From positions 62,001 through 126,000 of the forward strand of contig JBCCUL010000016.1 of assembly GCA_039197065.1 (NCBI GenBank): a DNA stretch of 64,000 bases. Direction: 5' to 3'. Positions within the stretch are counted from its first letter, which is position 1, and every line of letters begins with the position of its first letter. The position numbers were made by a program, and so were the translations under genes. Origin of the DNA: JANQPX01 sp039197065 (GTDB lineage: Bacteria > Pseudomonadota > Alphaproteobacteria > Geminicoccales > Geminicoccaceae). Below are positions 9,224 to 17,908 of this stretch, one piece after another. The notes below the pieces were generated by a model. That model did no database searches. It saw only the letters and a program-made list of their open reading frames with translations, and was not told where the DNA came from.

Positions 9224-11185
9224 CTACGCAAAGTCAGGAGCCTGCGACTCTTTGACAAATAACGCCACTGCATCGTCGAGAGCAAGCGATTCTTGGCCTT
9301 GCTGGCCCAAACGGCGCAAAGAAACCGTGCGTTGCTCGGCTTCGCGGCCGCCGACGGCGAGGATCATAGGCACCTTACCGACCGAATGTTCGCGGACCTT
9401 GTAGCCGATTTTGTCGCTTCGAAGATCCAATTCGTAGCGGAGGCGGGCCTTTTCAAGGGCTTCGCCGACCTCTTTGGCATAGTCGTCCGCCTCGTTGGTG
9501 ATCGTGGCGACGACGACCTGGGTTGGCGCAAGCCAGAGCGGCATCTTGCCGGCATGTTCCTCGATCAGGATGCCGATGAAGCGCTCCATGGAACCGAGGA
9601 TTGCGCGATGCAGCATCACCGGGCGGTGTTTTTGTCCATCTTCGCCGATGTAGCTCGCGTTCAGGCGCTCGGGCATAACGAAGTCGACCTGCAGCGTGCC
9701 GCATTGCCATTCGCGGCCAATGGCATCAGTCAGAACGAATTCCAGCTTTGGACCATAGAAGGCACCTTCGCCCGGATTGAGTGTGGTCTCAAGACCAGCC
9801 GCTTCGGTTGCCTCTTTGAGTGCGGTTTCCGCTCGATCCCAAACGTCGTCTTCGCCCGAGCGAACAGGGGGGCGGTCCGAGAATTTCACATGGACATCGG
9901 TGAAGCCGAAATCGGCATATATGTTCAACAGGAGATTGCAGAAGCGAATGCTCTCATCGGTAATCTGCTCAGGCGTGCAGAAGATATGGCCGTCGTCCTG
10001 GGTAAACTCGCGCACCCGCATGATGCCGTGAAGGGCGCCCGATGGCTCGTTTCGGTAGCAGGTGCCGAACTCGGCCATGCGCAGCGGCAGATCGCGGTAG
10101 GATTTGAGCGCCTGACCGAAGATCTGCACGTGGGCCGGGCAGTTCATCGGCTTGACCGCAAGCGTCTTGTTCTCGACCTCTAGGGTGAACATGTTCTCAC
10201 GGAATTTTTCCCAGTGGCCAGACTTCTCCCAGAAGATGCGGTCATAGATGGCGGGCGTTCTGACTTCCTGGTAGCCGGCGCGGCCGATGCGGCGGCGCAT
10301 GTAGTTTTCGACCTCGCTGTAGAGGACCCAGCCTTTGGGGTGCCAGAAGACGGCGCCAGCGGCTTCTTCTTGAAGATGAAAGAGGCCGAGCTGCTTGCCG
10401 AGCTTTCGATGGTCACGCTTTTCCGCCTCCTCCAGCCGATGTAGGTAGGCGTCGAGCTGTTTCTTGTCCGCCCAGGCGGTTCCGTAGATGCGCTGCAGCT
10501 GGGCGTTTTTGGCATCACCCCGCCAATAGGCGCCGGCGACCTTCATGAGCTTGAAGGCCTTGCCCAGATCCTTGGTCGAGCGCATGTGCGGACCGCGGCA
10601 GAGATCGACGAACTGGCCTTGCCGATAAAGGGTGATTGTTTCCTCTTCAGGGAGATCCCTGATGATCTCGACCTTGTATTGCTCTCCCATCTTTTCGAAG
10701 AGCGCGATCGCCTCGTTTCGATCCCAGACCTCGCGCTTAATAGGCTCGGCGCGATCGACGATCTCGGCCATGCGCGCTTCGATCTTTTCGAGGTCTTCGG
10801 GTGTGAACGGCTCGTTCCGGGCGAAGTCGTAGTAAAAGCCATCATCGATCGCTGGGCCGATAGTAACCTGCGTGCCGGGATAAAGCTCTTGCACGGCTTC
10901 CGCCATCGCATGCGCCGCGTCATGGCGGATGAGGGGCAATGTGTCGTCGTCATCACGCTTGATCAGGCGGACGGTGACGCCATCCGGAAGTTCCCGATCG
11001 AGATCCCAGACTTCGCCATCCACCTCCATGGCGACCACCACCTTGGCGAGGCCAGAGCTGATCGACGTTGCCAGGTCCGTTCCCGTAGTGCCCTGGTCGA
11101 GCGTGCGCACACTGCCGTCGGGCAAGGTGATTTCAACGGGTTTGGATGACGGCTCGACAGCCGCCTCTGGCATGGCGGAGTTCAT
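9224..11185 (-). CDS. thrS: threonyl-tRNA synthetase
   Basis: 653 residues from the ATG at 11185 (MNSAMPEA), which has GAGAGGA just upstream. A much longer open frame continues upstream but is not coding-like. Domains in order: a TGS domain ('ITLPDGSVRTLDQGTTG'), the SAD/editing domain ('GFYYDFARNEPFTPEDLEKI'), the class II catalytic core ('MNCPAHVQIF', 'LPLRMAEFGTCYRNEPSGAL', 'TQDDGHIFC') and the anticodon-binding domain ('LWLAPTQVVVATI'). A second ATG at 11173 is also possible. It is transcribed toward infC and away from the ABC exporter. Confidence 0.97.
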   Translation of the reverse strand: MNSAMPEAAVEPSSKPVEITLPDGSVRTLDQGTTGTDLATSISSGLAKVVVAMEVDGEVWDLDRELPDGVTVRLIKRDDDDTLPLIRHDAAHAMAEAVQELYPGTQVTIGPAIDDGFYYDFARNEPFTPEDLEKIEARMAEIVDRAEPIKREVWDRNEAIALFEKMGEQYKVEIIRDLPEEETITLYRQGQFVDLCRGPHMRSTKDLGKAFKLMKVAGAYWRGDAKNAQLQRIYGTAWADKKQLDAYLHRLEEAEKRDHRKLGKQLGLFHLQEEAAGAVFWHPKGWVLYSEVENYMRRRIGRAGYQEVRTPAIYDRIFWEKSGHWEKFRENMFTLEVENKTLAVKPMNCPAHVQIFGQALKSYRDLPLRMAEFGTCYRNEPSGALHGIMRVREFTQDDGHIFCTPEQITDESIRFCNLLLNIYADFGFTDVHVKFSDRPPVRSGEDDVWDRAETALKEATEAAGLETTLNPGEGAFYGPKLEFVLTDAIGREWQCGTLQVDFVMPERLNASYIGEDGQKHRPVMLHRAILGSMERFIGILIEEHAGKMPLWLAPTQVVVATITNEADDYAKEVGEALEKARLRYELDLRSDKIGYKVREHSVGKVPMILAVGGREAEQRTVSLRRLGQQGQESLALDDAVALFVKESQAPDFA

Positions 11186-11554
11186 GGGTCCTCTCAGGAA
11201 GTCAAGTGTTGCCACTTCATAGATGGCGACGGTTTTCGCGCGGACAATGGTGTGGGGTGGTGGAGGTGTCAAGGATAGGCAAAGCGGAGGCAGGCTAGAT
11301 AACCCCTTTCCTTGGCGAATGAGGGGAAGGAGCGGGTGGTATCCGTCGAGGAGGTTACGCCGCCGGACGCAGGCCACCGTCAAGCTCAGGCGGTAGGCGC
11401 GTGTGGACCTTCTCCGGGACCTGAGGGCGATCGAACCTTTGGTTTGCCACGATCGGATGCGTATATAGCTCTCGTAAGGCTGCTCGGTCATCCGTCCCCA
11501 TCGGGTCTGGCTTTCGCTGTCGCTTAACGTCAATCCCAGAGAGGCTCCTGGCCG
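11186..11554. other. 369-base divergent intergenic region, thrS / ABC exporter
   Basis: It holds the divergent upstream regions of thrS (minus) and the exporter (plus). I see no T-box-like leader, no tRNA and no clear consensus promoter. Short open frames here overlap each other and have no ribosome-binding sites. GAGAGG at about 11539 is the probable ribosome-binding site of the exporter. Confidence 0.4.
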
Positions 11555-13399
11555 ATGTTGTTCCGTTGGTTTGAGAAACGCATCGATCCGTTTCCGGTGG
11601 AAGAGCCGACCAAGCCGCCGACGGGCCTGATCGCGTTTTGTCTGCATTACGCCAAGCCGGTCTGGAAAACGCTCGCTTTGATGTCCGTGACATCGGCGGC
11701 GTTTTCGATCATGGAGGTGATGCTGTTCGCCTTCATGGGCCAGTTGGTGGATTGGCTCGCCGAGGCCGATCGCGCCACATTCCTGGCCGAGGAAGGCTGG
11801 ACCTTGTTTTTGATGGCGCTGGTCATTCTGGTGCTGATGCCGCTGACCACGCTCGTAAACTCGCTGGTCGTTCACCAATCGCTGCTCGGCAATTTTCCGA
11901 TGATCCTGCGTTGGCAGGCGCATCGCTATCTGCTCGGGCAAAGCCTCGCCTTCTTCCAGGACGAGTTTGCAGGCCGTGTCGCCACCAAGGTCATGCAATC
12001 GTCGCTCGCCGTACGCGAGGCGGTGATGAAAGTTCTGGATGTGCTGCTCTATGTGGCCGTCTACTTCGCCAGCATGGTCGTTCTGGTCGCAAGCTCGGAT
12101 CTCAGGCTGACGGCACCCCTGGTCATCTGGCTGATCGTCTATGTGGTGGCGCTGTGGTTTTTCCTGCCGCGGCTGCAAGCCGTTTCCAAGCGCCAGGCTG
12201 ATGCACGCGCCATCATGACCGGCCGCGTTGTCGACAGCTATACCAACATCCAGACGGTGAAGCTGTTCTCGCATGCGAGGCGCGAGCTCGCTTATGCGCG
12301 CGACAGCATGGAGGGCTTTCTCGAAACCGTGCACGGCCAGATGCGTCTTTCGACCGGTCTGCAGATGACCTTGGTGATCATGAACGCGCTGCTGCTGTTT
12401 TCGGTCGCGGCGGTTTCGATCTGGCTTTGGCTTTTGGATGCGGTCAGTCTCGGCGCCATCGCCGTGGCGGTCGGCCTCGTGCTGAGACTGGGGGGCATGT
12501 CCCAGTGGATCATGTGGGAAGTTTCGTCTCTCTTTGAGAATATCGGCACGATTCAGGACGGCATCACCACGCTCGCCCAATCCCAGGATGTCACCGATCA
12601 GCCAGGAGCTGCGCCCCTGAAGGTCGACCGGGGCGAAATCGCCTTCGACCATGTGCGCTTTCACTACGGTAAAACCAACGGGGTTATCGAAGACTTATCG
12701 CTTACCATCGAGCCCGGTGAGAAAGTCGGCCTGGTAGGCCGCTCCGGCGCTGGAAAATCGACCATCGTCAATCTGCTGCTTCGCTTCTACGACATCGAGG
12801 GGGGACGGATCCTGATCGACGGGAAGGACATCGCGACAGTGACCCAAGAAAGCCTGCGCGAAAATATCGGGATGGTGACCCAGGACACCTCGCTGCTGCA
12901 TCGCTCCGTCAGAGAGAACATCCTCTACGGTCGGCCGAACGCCGACGAAGCGGCGATGCGCATCGCCGCAGACAAAGCCGAGGCCGAAGAATTCATCGAG
13001 GGTTTGAGCGATCCGGCAGGACGTTCGGGCTATGACGCCCATGTCGGTGAGCGCGGCGTCAAGCTCTCCGGTGGACAGCGCCAGCGTATCGCGATTGCCC
13101 GGGTGCTCCTCAAAGATGCCCCCATTCTCCTGCTGGACGAGGCGACGTCAGCGCTCGATTCCGAAGTCGAGGCCGCGATCCAGGAGAGCCTCTATCGTTT
13201 GATGGAAGGCAAGACGGTCATCGCCATCGCGCATCGCCTGTCAACCATCGCGGCGATGGACCGATTGATCGTGCTCGATCAAGGCCGGATCGTCGAAGAA
13301 GGCCGCCATGAGGACTTGATCGAAGCGGGTGGTGTATACGCGCATCTATGGCGACGTCAGTCCGGAGGCTTCATCGATGCGACCGAGGCCGCTGAGTGA
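11555..13399 (+). CDS. ABC exporter half-transporter (fused membrane and ATPase domains)
   Basis: 614 residues. The N-terminal half is a six-helix ABC exporter domain (about residues 25–320). The C-terminal half is a nucleotide-binding domain with Walker A 'GRSGAGKST', Q-loop 'GMVTQDTSLLHRSV', signature 'LSGGQRQR', Walker B 'PILLLDEATSALD' and the H-loop 'AIAHRLSTI'. It would act as a homodimer or with a partner to move lipids or small molecules outward. The nearest named relatives are MsbA/Atm1-like and multidrug exporters; the substrate cannot be assigned. A stand-alone gene, divergent from thrS. Confidence 0.93.
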   Translation: MLFRWFEKRIDPFPVEEPTKPPTGLIAFCLHYAKPVWKTLALMSVTSAAFSIMEVMLFAFMGQLVDWLAEADRATFLAEEGWTLFLMALVILVLMPLTTLVNSLVVHQSLLGNFPMILRWQAHRYLLGQSLAFFQDEFAGRVATKVMQSSLAVREAVMKVLDVLLYVAVYFASMVVLVASSDLRLTAPLVIWLIVYVVALWFFLPRLQAVSKRQADARAIMTGRVVDSYTNIQTVKLFSHARRELAYARDSMEGFLETVHGQMRLSTGLQMTLVIMNALLLFSVAAVSIWLWLLDAVSLGAIAVAVGLVLRLGGMSQWIMWEVSSLFENIGTIQDGITTLAQSQDVTDQPGAAPLKVDRGEIAFDHVRFHYGKTNGVIEDLSLTIEPGEKVGLVGRSGAGKSTIVNLLLRFYDIEGGRILIDGKDIATVTQESLRENIGMVTQDTSLLHRSVRENILYGRPNADEAAMRIAADKAEAEEFIEGLSDPAGRSGYDAHVGERGVKLSGGQRQRIAIARVLLKDAPILLLDEATSALDSEVEAAIQESLYRLMEGKTVIAIAHRLSTIAAMDRLIVLDQGRIVEEGRHEDLIEAGGVYAHLWRRQSGGFIDATEAAE

Positions 13400-13441
13400 G
13401 CCGCTTGCCCCTTTCGACATGACCTGCCGAAGCGGCTCCGG
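13398..13441 (+). terminator. weak terminator-like hairpin after the ABC exporter
   Basis: GAGCCGCTT at the stop codon pairs with AAGCGGCTC about 25 bases later. The loop is long and no T-run follows, so this may not be an intrinsic terminator. Confidence 0.25.
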
Positions 13442-13672
13442 CGGAGGTCCATGCTGAAACTGAATGGCAGATACGAGACCGCTTGGAGAGGTCGTTCGAG
13501 GCGCTTTCCTGCGTTTCCGGAATGGGTGCTTATGCGCAGGTCTGACCTAGGGTGGAACTTATCGCTGCCACTAAAAGCTTACAGACAGTAGCCTTGCATC
13601 ATGGAGATCTATGACGTGTTTAAGGCTTCGCTCAGGTGATAATCATTGGCTACTATCGATCGTGGGTTGCGC

Positions 13673-14155
13673 CTAACCCATAGATTCGCGAATTTTCCCA
13701 GCAAGATAGCGGCTGTACTCCGAGGAGGAACTATCAAGAAAGGAAAGGGTATAGTCTTTGTGGTCAACTGCCCACCGGTTGACCAGTGCATTCATGAAAT
13801 CATCGAATATGTCTTTGTCGACATATCCATCTTTCCAACCCGAATACATAGCGCTGCCAATCTGGAGTAGCATAATCAACGAGCGTCTCTTTTTGTATTC
13901 GAGTGGATCTTCGAGCTCATGATCACCTCGCGATTTTGACGTAGCGATTGCTTTGGCAAGATCCTGATCGTTAAGAAGGAGCATGTTAAGGCTTTGTATT
14001 TGCTCAATAATAAATCTTGTTTGAGCGAGCTTGCCTATCGTTCTTGTGGATCTGTAGACAAGATAAGCAACCAGACCAGTGACGACACTGATACTTAGTT
14101 GAGCAATGGCAAAAATATTCTCCTGAAGGAAACTGACCATGTCTTTGATGTCCAA
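13673..14155 (-). CDS. orphan membrane-anchored protein of unknown function
   Basis: I do not recognise this 160-residue protein. It has one hydrophobic segment near the N-terminus (about residues 13–35, 'IFAIAQLSISVVTGLVAYLV') and a soluble helical remainder rich in Leu, Lys and Asp. That layout suggests a cytoplasmic domain hung from the membrane. Its base composition and codon use (many AAA, ATT and TTA codons) are far more AT-rich than those of every neighbour, as are its flanks. This suggests recent acquisition. No integrase, transposase or attachment repeat is visible nearby. Confidence 0.7.
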   Translation of the reverse strand: MDIKDMVSFLQENIFAIAQLSISVVTGLVAYLVYRSTRTIGKLAQTRFIIEQIQSLNMLLLNDQDLAKAIATSKSRGDHELEDPLEYKKRRSLIMLLQIGSAMYSGWKDGYVDKDIFDDFMNALVNRWAVDHKDYTLSFLDSSSSEYSRYLAGKIRESMG

Positions 14156-14394
14156 ATTTTAGGCCGATATTTAATGTAGTTCTCCTTTGCGGTTGGGACA
14201 CTCATAGTTCTCGCCTATTCGGGTCTCGATGTAATTTCTAAGGCAAGCTTTGGCACTCGTTCACCGTTAGACTGCCAGCGAAAGTGTGCTTGTGATTGGA
14301 CACTTCAGAGGGTTCCTGGCTGTGGCGGCAGCTCGATTGCTTTAAACAGACACGCCGTCATCATCTTCAATTCAACGCCGCGGCGCGTCGCCGC

Positions 14395-14706
14395 CTAGAA
14401 GAGTTCGGGGCGGAGGACCTGGCAGTCGGCGATGGTGATGATGCCGATATGGCGTTGGACCAGGGGGAAGGCGTGGTCGATGAGTTGGTCGATCGCTTCG
14501 GGGCGGACGATGCAGATGACCTGCACGAGGCCGCCGGCTCTGCCGATGCTGTCGTCCGCCGACCATTGACCGGATTTTCCCGAGCCGGCGAGGACGGGGA
14601 GGACGGAGTAGCCGGTCACGCCGGCTTGCTCCATGGCGTCCGTCAGGCGTTCCTGCATCGGGGCTTCGATGATGATGGCGACCCGCTTGGCGTCATAGAG
14701 CTTCAT
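14395..14706 (-). CDS. sbtB: PII-like regulator SbtB
   Basis: 103 residues with the ferredoxin-like PII fold: β1 'KLYDAKRVAIIIEAP', a T-loop region 'VTGYSVLPVLAGSGKSG', then 'VQVICIVRPEAIDQLID' and the C-terminal β 'IGIITIADCQVLRPELF'. In cyanobacteria SbtB binds adenine nucleotides and gates the bicarbonate transporter SbtA. Assignment here rests on the fold pattern and on direct coupling: its ATG overlaps the sbtA TGA (ATGA, 14703–14706). There is no C-terminal Cys pair of the redox-sensing cyanobacterial type. Confidence 0.82.
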   Translation of the reverse strand: MKLYDAKRVAIIIEAPMQERLTDAMEQAGVTGYSVLPVLAGSGKSGQWSADDSIGRAGGLVQVICIVRPEAIDQLIDHAFPLVQRHIGIITIADCQVLRPELF

Positions 14707-15683
14707 GAAAGACCTCCGCTGATGGCTGATGCCCCCATCAGATAAAGTGGCAGGCCGAGGGTGAGATTGAAGGGGAAGGTGATGGCGAGCGAGAGGGTGA
14801 GGTAGATGCCGGGATCGGCCTCGGGCACCGCGACGCGCATGGCGGCGGGGACGGCGATATAGGATGCGGAAGCGGACAGAACCGCGAGCAGGAAGAGGCC
14901 GCCGGGCGAGAGACCGATGAGGCTGCCGGCGAGGAGCCCGAGGGAAGCGCCGATCACCGGCATGACCAGGCCGAAGGCGAAGAGGCCGGGCGTGAGCACG
15001 CCCCGGCTGTTGCGAATGCCGCGGCCGGCGATCAGCCCCATGTCCAGGAGGAACAGGCAGAGCACGCCCTTGAAGGGAGCGCCGATGAAGGGCTCGATTT
15101 CGCGCATGCCCTCCTCGCCGGTGACGAGGCCGATCAGGAACGAGCCGATCAGGAGAACGATGGAGCCGTTCAGCAGGATTTCGCGCCAGAGGCCGGCGTC
15201 CATGCGCGAGCTGCCGTTTCGGCTGATCAGCCAGAGCGCCGAGAGGATCGCGGGCGCTTCCATGGCGGCGGCGACGGCGACCATATAACCTTCCGACGAC
15301 ATGCCCTGGGAGGTCAGCACCGAGGTCCCGGCGACGAAGGTGACGATGGAGATCGAGCCGTAATGGGCGGCGACCGCGGCGGCGTTGGTGCGATCCAGCC
15401 TGGTCATCACCGAGAGGAGGCCAAAGGCGAGGAAGGGGACGACGGCGGAGAGCACGACGCCGGCGATCAAGGCGCTGAACAGGTTTACGTCCAGGCCGTA
15501 AGGGGCGATGGCAACGCCGCCTTTGAAGCCGATCGCGAACAGCAGATAGACGGAGATTGCCTTGGCGGCGGCCTCGGGAAAAGAAAGGTCGGAACGGGCG
15601 AGGGCGGCTACGGTGCCGAGCACGAAGGAGAGGATCAGTGGTGAGCCGAGATTGTCGATTGCGAGGCTGAAAAATCCGTCCAA
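14703..15683 (-). CDS. sbtA: SbtA-family sodium-dependent bicarbonate transporter
   Basis: 326 residues, almost entirely hydrophobic, with about ten membrane segments in two inverted halves. 'AAHYGSISIVTFVAGTSVL' and 'PGGLFLLAVLSASASYIAVPAAMR' are the paired conserved stretches of the SbtA (DUF897) family. The family brings HCO3− in with Na+. It is coupled by a four-base overlap to sbtB. No carboxysome, RuBisCO or carbonic anhydrase genes lie in the window, so the bicarbonate probably feeds carboxylases of heterotrophic metabolism; this is inference. Confidence 0.85.
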   Translation of the reverse strand: MDGFFSLAIDNLGSPLILSFVLGTVAALARSDLSFPEAAAKAISVYLLFAIGFKGGVAIAPYGLDVNLFSALIAGVVLSAVVPFLAFGLLSVMTRLDRTNAAAVAAHYGSISIVTFVAGTSVLTSQGMSSEGYMVAVAAAMEAPAILSALWLISRNGSSRMDAGLWREILLNGSIVLLIGSFLIGLVTGEEGMREIEPFIGAPFKGVLCLFLLDMGLIAGRGIRNSRGVLTPGLFAFGLVMPVIGASLGLLAGSLIGLSPGGLFLLAVLSASASYIAVPAAMRVAVPEADPGIYLTLSLAITFPFNLTLGLPLYLMGASAISGGLS

Positions 15684-15772
15684 GCTTTGTCCTCTCGTTT
15701 CTCGGTCAGCGTTTTGGCACCGTCATTCCCGTTTCAAGGCCACGACAAATCAACCCAGCGGCGGATCGCCGC

Positions 15773-17068
15773 TCAGATTGTGTTGTCGTAGAGGACGCTC
15801 GGCAGCGGCTTTCGGCCTTCGATCAGCTCGCGGTAGACGGAGACCGTGCTTTTGCCCATGCGACCCAGGCTGTAATGGCGGTCGACGAAGCGGCGGCAAC
15901 GGGTGGCAAGGCGCTCTAGGGCGTCTTCGGGCATGGCGAGTGCTAGGTCGAGGGCGTTTGCCAGATGGCCGGTGTCGTCCAGATGCACCAGCCAGCCGGT
16001 GGCGGCGGGCATGATGGTTTCGGAGAGGCCCCAGTCATCGGTGGCGATCACCGGTTTGCCCATGGCCTGGGCTTCGATCGACGTGCGGCCGAAGGCTTCG
16101 GGTCCGGTGGAGGGAATGACCACGATGTCGGCGAGCGCGTAGGCGGCCGGCATGTCGCTGGTTGGGCCTGTTAGCCAGACGCGGTTTTCGAGCTTGAGAT
16201 CGATGATTTTTTTCTCGACCCGGTCGGCGTAGGTGCTGCCGGCGGCTCTGCCGCCGACCATAATGCAGATGGTGTCGTCATGCTTGCCGTCCTCCCAGAG
16301 CTTCGCCAGGGCTTCGAGCAGCCAAGTGTGACCCTTGCGTTTGGAGATGCGGGCGGGAAGCATGATGATGCGCTTCTCGGGATCGAGCTCCCAGTCTTTT
16401 CGGAGCTTCTCGACGCGCGCGGCATCGACTTTCTCCGGGGCGAACTCGTCCAGGTCGACGCCTCTCGGAATCACGCGAAGCTGATCGTTTTCGACGCCGT
16501 AGCGTTTGATGACGTGCTCGGCAACATAGTCGGAGATGGCGATGACGCGCTCGCCGCTGGTCATGATGGCGTTATAGCCGCGCTTCAGGAAATTCTCGCC
16601 GCCGCTATAGAGGCTGTGGAAAGTGGTCATGAAAGGAACGTTTGCGCGCTTGGCGGCGTAATAGGCGCTCCAGGCGGGCGCGCGCGAGCGGGCGTGAACC
16701 AGCTGGATGTCGTGATTACGGATGATCTGGGCGAGGCGCTTGACGTTCCGATGCATCACCAGCGGATTCTTGCTGTGCACCGGCAGATTGAGGCTGACCG
16801 CGCCCATCTCCAGGAGGTTGGTTTCCTGTTCACCGCCGTTGGAGGCGACGATCGGCGTCCAGCCCTTGCTGATCAGAAAGCGTGAGACGTCCAGGGTGCC
16901 GCGTTCGACGCCGCCAGGTCCCAGCGCAGGCAGAACCTGTAACACCTTCGGCCATTTCAGGCGGGCGATTGCGGCCTGCACCTCCTGCACGCTGGTAAGA
17001 TCCTCCATGCCGTCGGCGGCTTCTTCCTCGAGGGCAACGCGATTGTCGAGCAGCAGTTCTTCGGTCAT
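15773..17068 (-). CDS. GT4-family glycosyltransferase
   Basis: 431 residues with a two-domain GT-B fold. The N-terminal domain has 'VLQVLPALGPGGVERGTLDVSRFL', the glycine-rich acceptor-side loop. The C-terminal domain has 'IIMLPARISKRKGHTWLLEALAKL' and the E-x7-E-like donor motif 'PEAFGRTSIEAQAMGKPVIA'. Such enzymes add sugars to lipopolysaccharide or capsule precursors; donor and acceptor are unknown. About 40 residues before the fold are not conserved-looking. It reads toward sbtA with a 90-base gap. Confidence 0.88.
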   Translation of the reverse strand: MTEELLLDNRVALEEEAADGMEDLTSVQEVQAAIARLKWPKVLQVLPALGPGGVERGTLDVSRFLISKGWTPIVASNGGEQETNLLEMGAVSLNLPVHSKNPLVMHRNVKRLAQIIRNHDIQLVHARSRAPAWSAYYAAKRANVPFMTTFHSLYSGGENFLKRGYNAIMTSGERVIAISDYVAEHVIKRYGVENDQLRVIPRGVDLDEFAPEKVDAARVEKLRKDWELDPEKRIIMLPARISKRKGHTWLLEALAKLWEDGKHDDTICIMVGGRAAGSTYADRVEKKIIDLKLENRVWLTGPTSDMPAAYALADIVVIPSTGPEAFGRTSIEAQAMGKPVIATDDWGLSETIMPAATGWLVHLDDTGHLANALDLALAMPEDALERLATRCRRFVDRHYSLGRMGKSTVSVYRELIEGRKPLPSVLYDNTI

Positions 17069-17151
17069 GAGACGTGGCCTGTTTTGCAGGCTGCTCGGGT
17101 GCTAGCATGGAAGGAGCCATGCGCAAACCCGATGAGCCCTAGGTTGTTTCG

Positions 17152-17904
17152 ATGTTCGACAGGATCGATCTCGGCGGCGGACGCCGCCTCGCTTACGTTC
17201 ACAGCCCCGGCCGTACGCCCGGCGTGCTGTTCTGCGGCGGTTTCAAATCCGACATGACCGGGGCCAAAGCCTTGGCCTTGGAGCGTGTTTTCCGAGAGGC
17301 GGGGCGAGCCTTCACACGCTTCGACTATACCGGCCACGGAAGCTCGTCCGGCGATTTCGAGGACGGCACGATCGGTGCTTGGAGAGACGACGCCGTCGCG
17401 ATCATCGACGAGGTGACGGAGGGGCCACTGGTCCTTGTCGGATCGAGTATGGGCGGCTGGATCATGGTGCTGGCGGCGCTGGCGCGGCCGGAGCGGGTGA
17501 AAGGACTGGTCGGCATCGCTGCAGGTCCGGACTTTACCGAGGACCTGCTTTGGGCGCGCGGCACGGAAGCGCAGCGGGCGGTGCTGATGAAAACGGGGCG
17601 TTGGGTGGCGCCGTCTGCCTATAGCGACAAGCCCTATGTCATCACGCGAAAGCTGATCGAGGAGGGCAGGGACCATCTGGTGCTGCGCTCGCCGATCCCC
17701 TACCAGGGGCCGGTTCACTTGATACACGGTCAGGCGGATCCGGACGTGCCCTGGCAGACGTCGCTTCGTTTGGCGGAGGCGCTGCAGTCTGAGGACGTGA
17801 CCGTCGAGTTGATCAAGTCGGGGGATCATCGTCTTTCCAAACCCCACGAGCTGGAGCGCATTACTGCAGCCACTGAGCGGGTGTTGAGGTCCGTGGAAGG
17901 CTGA
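17152..17904 (+). CDS. alpha/beta hydrolase
   Basis: 250 residues. The nucleophile elbow is 'LVGSSMGGWIMV', so the catalytic serine sits in G-S-S-M-G. The acid lies near 'IHGQADPDVPW', and the histidine in 'SGDHRLSKPHEL'. The oxyanion 'GGFKSDMTGAKA' is upstream. The pattern resembles short-chain acyl hydrolases of the palmitoyl-protein thioesterase/ABHD10-like group; the substrate is unknown. Convergent with the SDR gene on the other strand, with only four bases between the stops. Confidence 0.87.
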   Translation: MFDRIDLGGGRRLAYVHSPGRTPGVLFCGGFKSDMTGAKALALERVFREAGRAFTRFDYTGHGSSSGDFEDGTIGAWRDDAVAIIDEVTEGPLVLVGSSMGGWIMVLAALARPERVKGLVGIAAGPDFTEDLLWARGTEAQRAVLMKTGRWVAPSAYSDKPYVITRKLIEEGRDHLVLRSPIPYQGPVHLIHGQADPDVPWQTSLRLAEALQSEDVTVELIKSGDHRLSKPHELERITAATERVLRSVEG

Positions 17905-17908
17905 GCCG

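Noticed and set aside
11186..12664. Upstream extension of the thrS frame (nearly 500 extra residues)
   Set aside because: It runs antisense across the ABC exporter, has shadow-like composition, and threonyl-tRNA synthetase begins at 11185 with its own ribosome-binding site.
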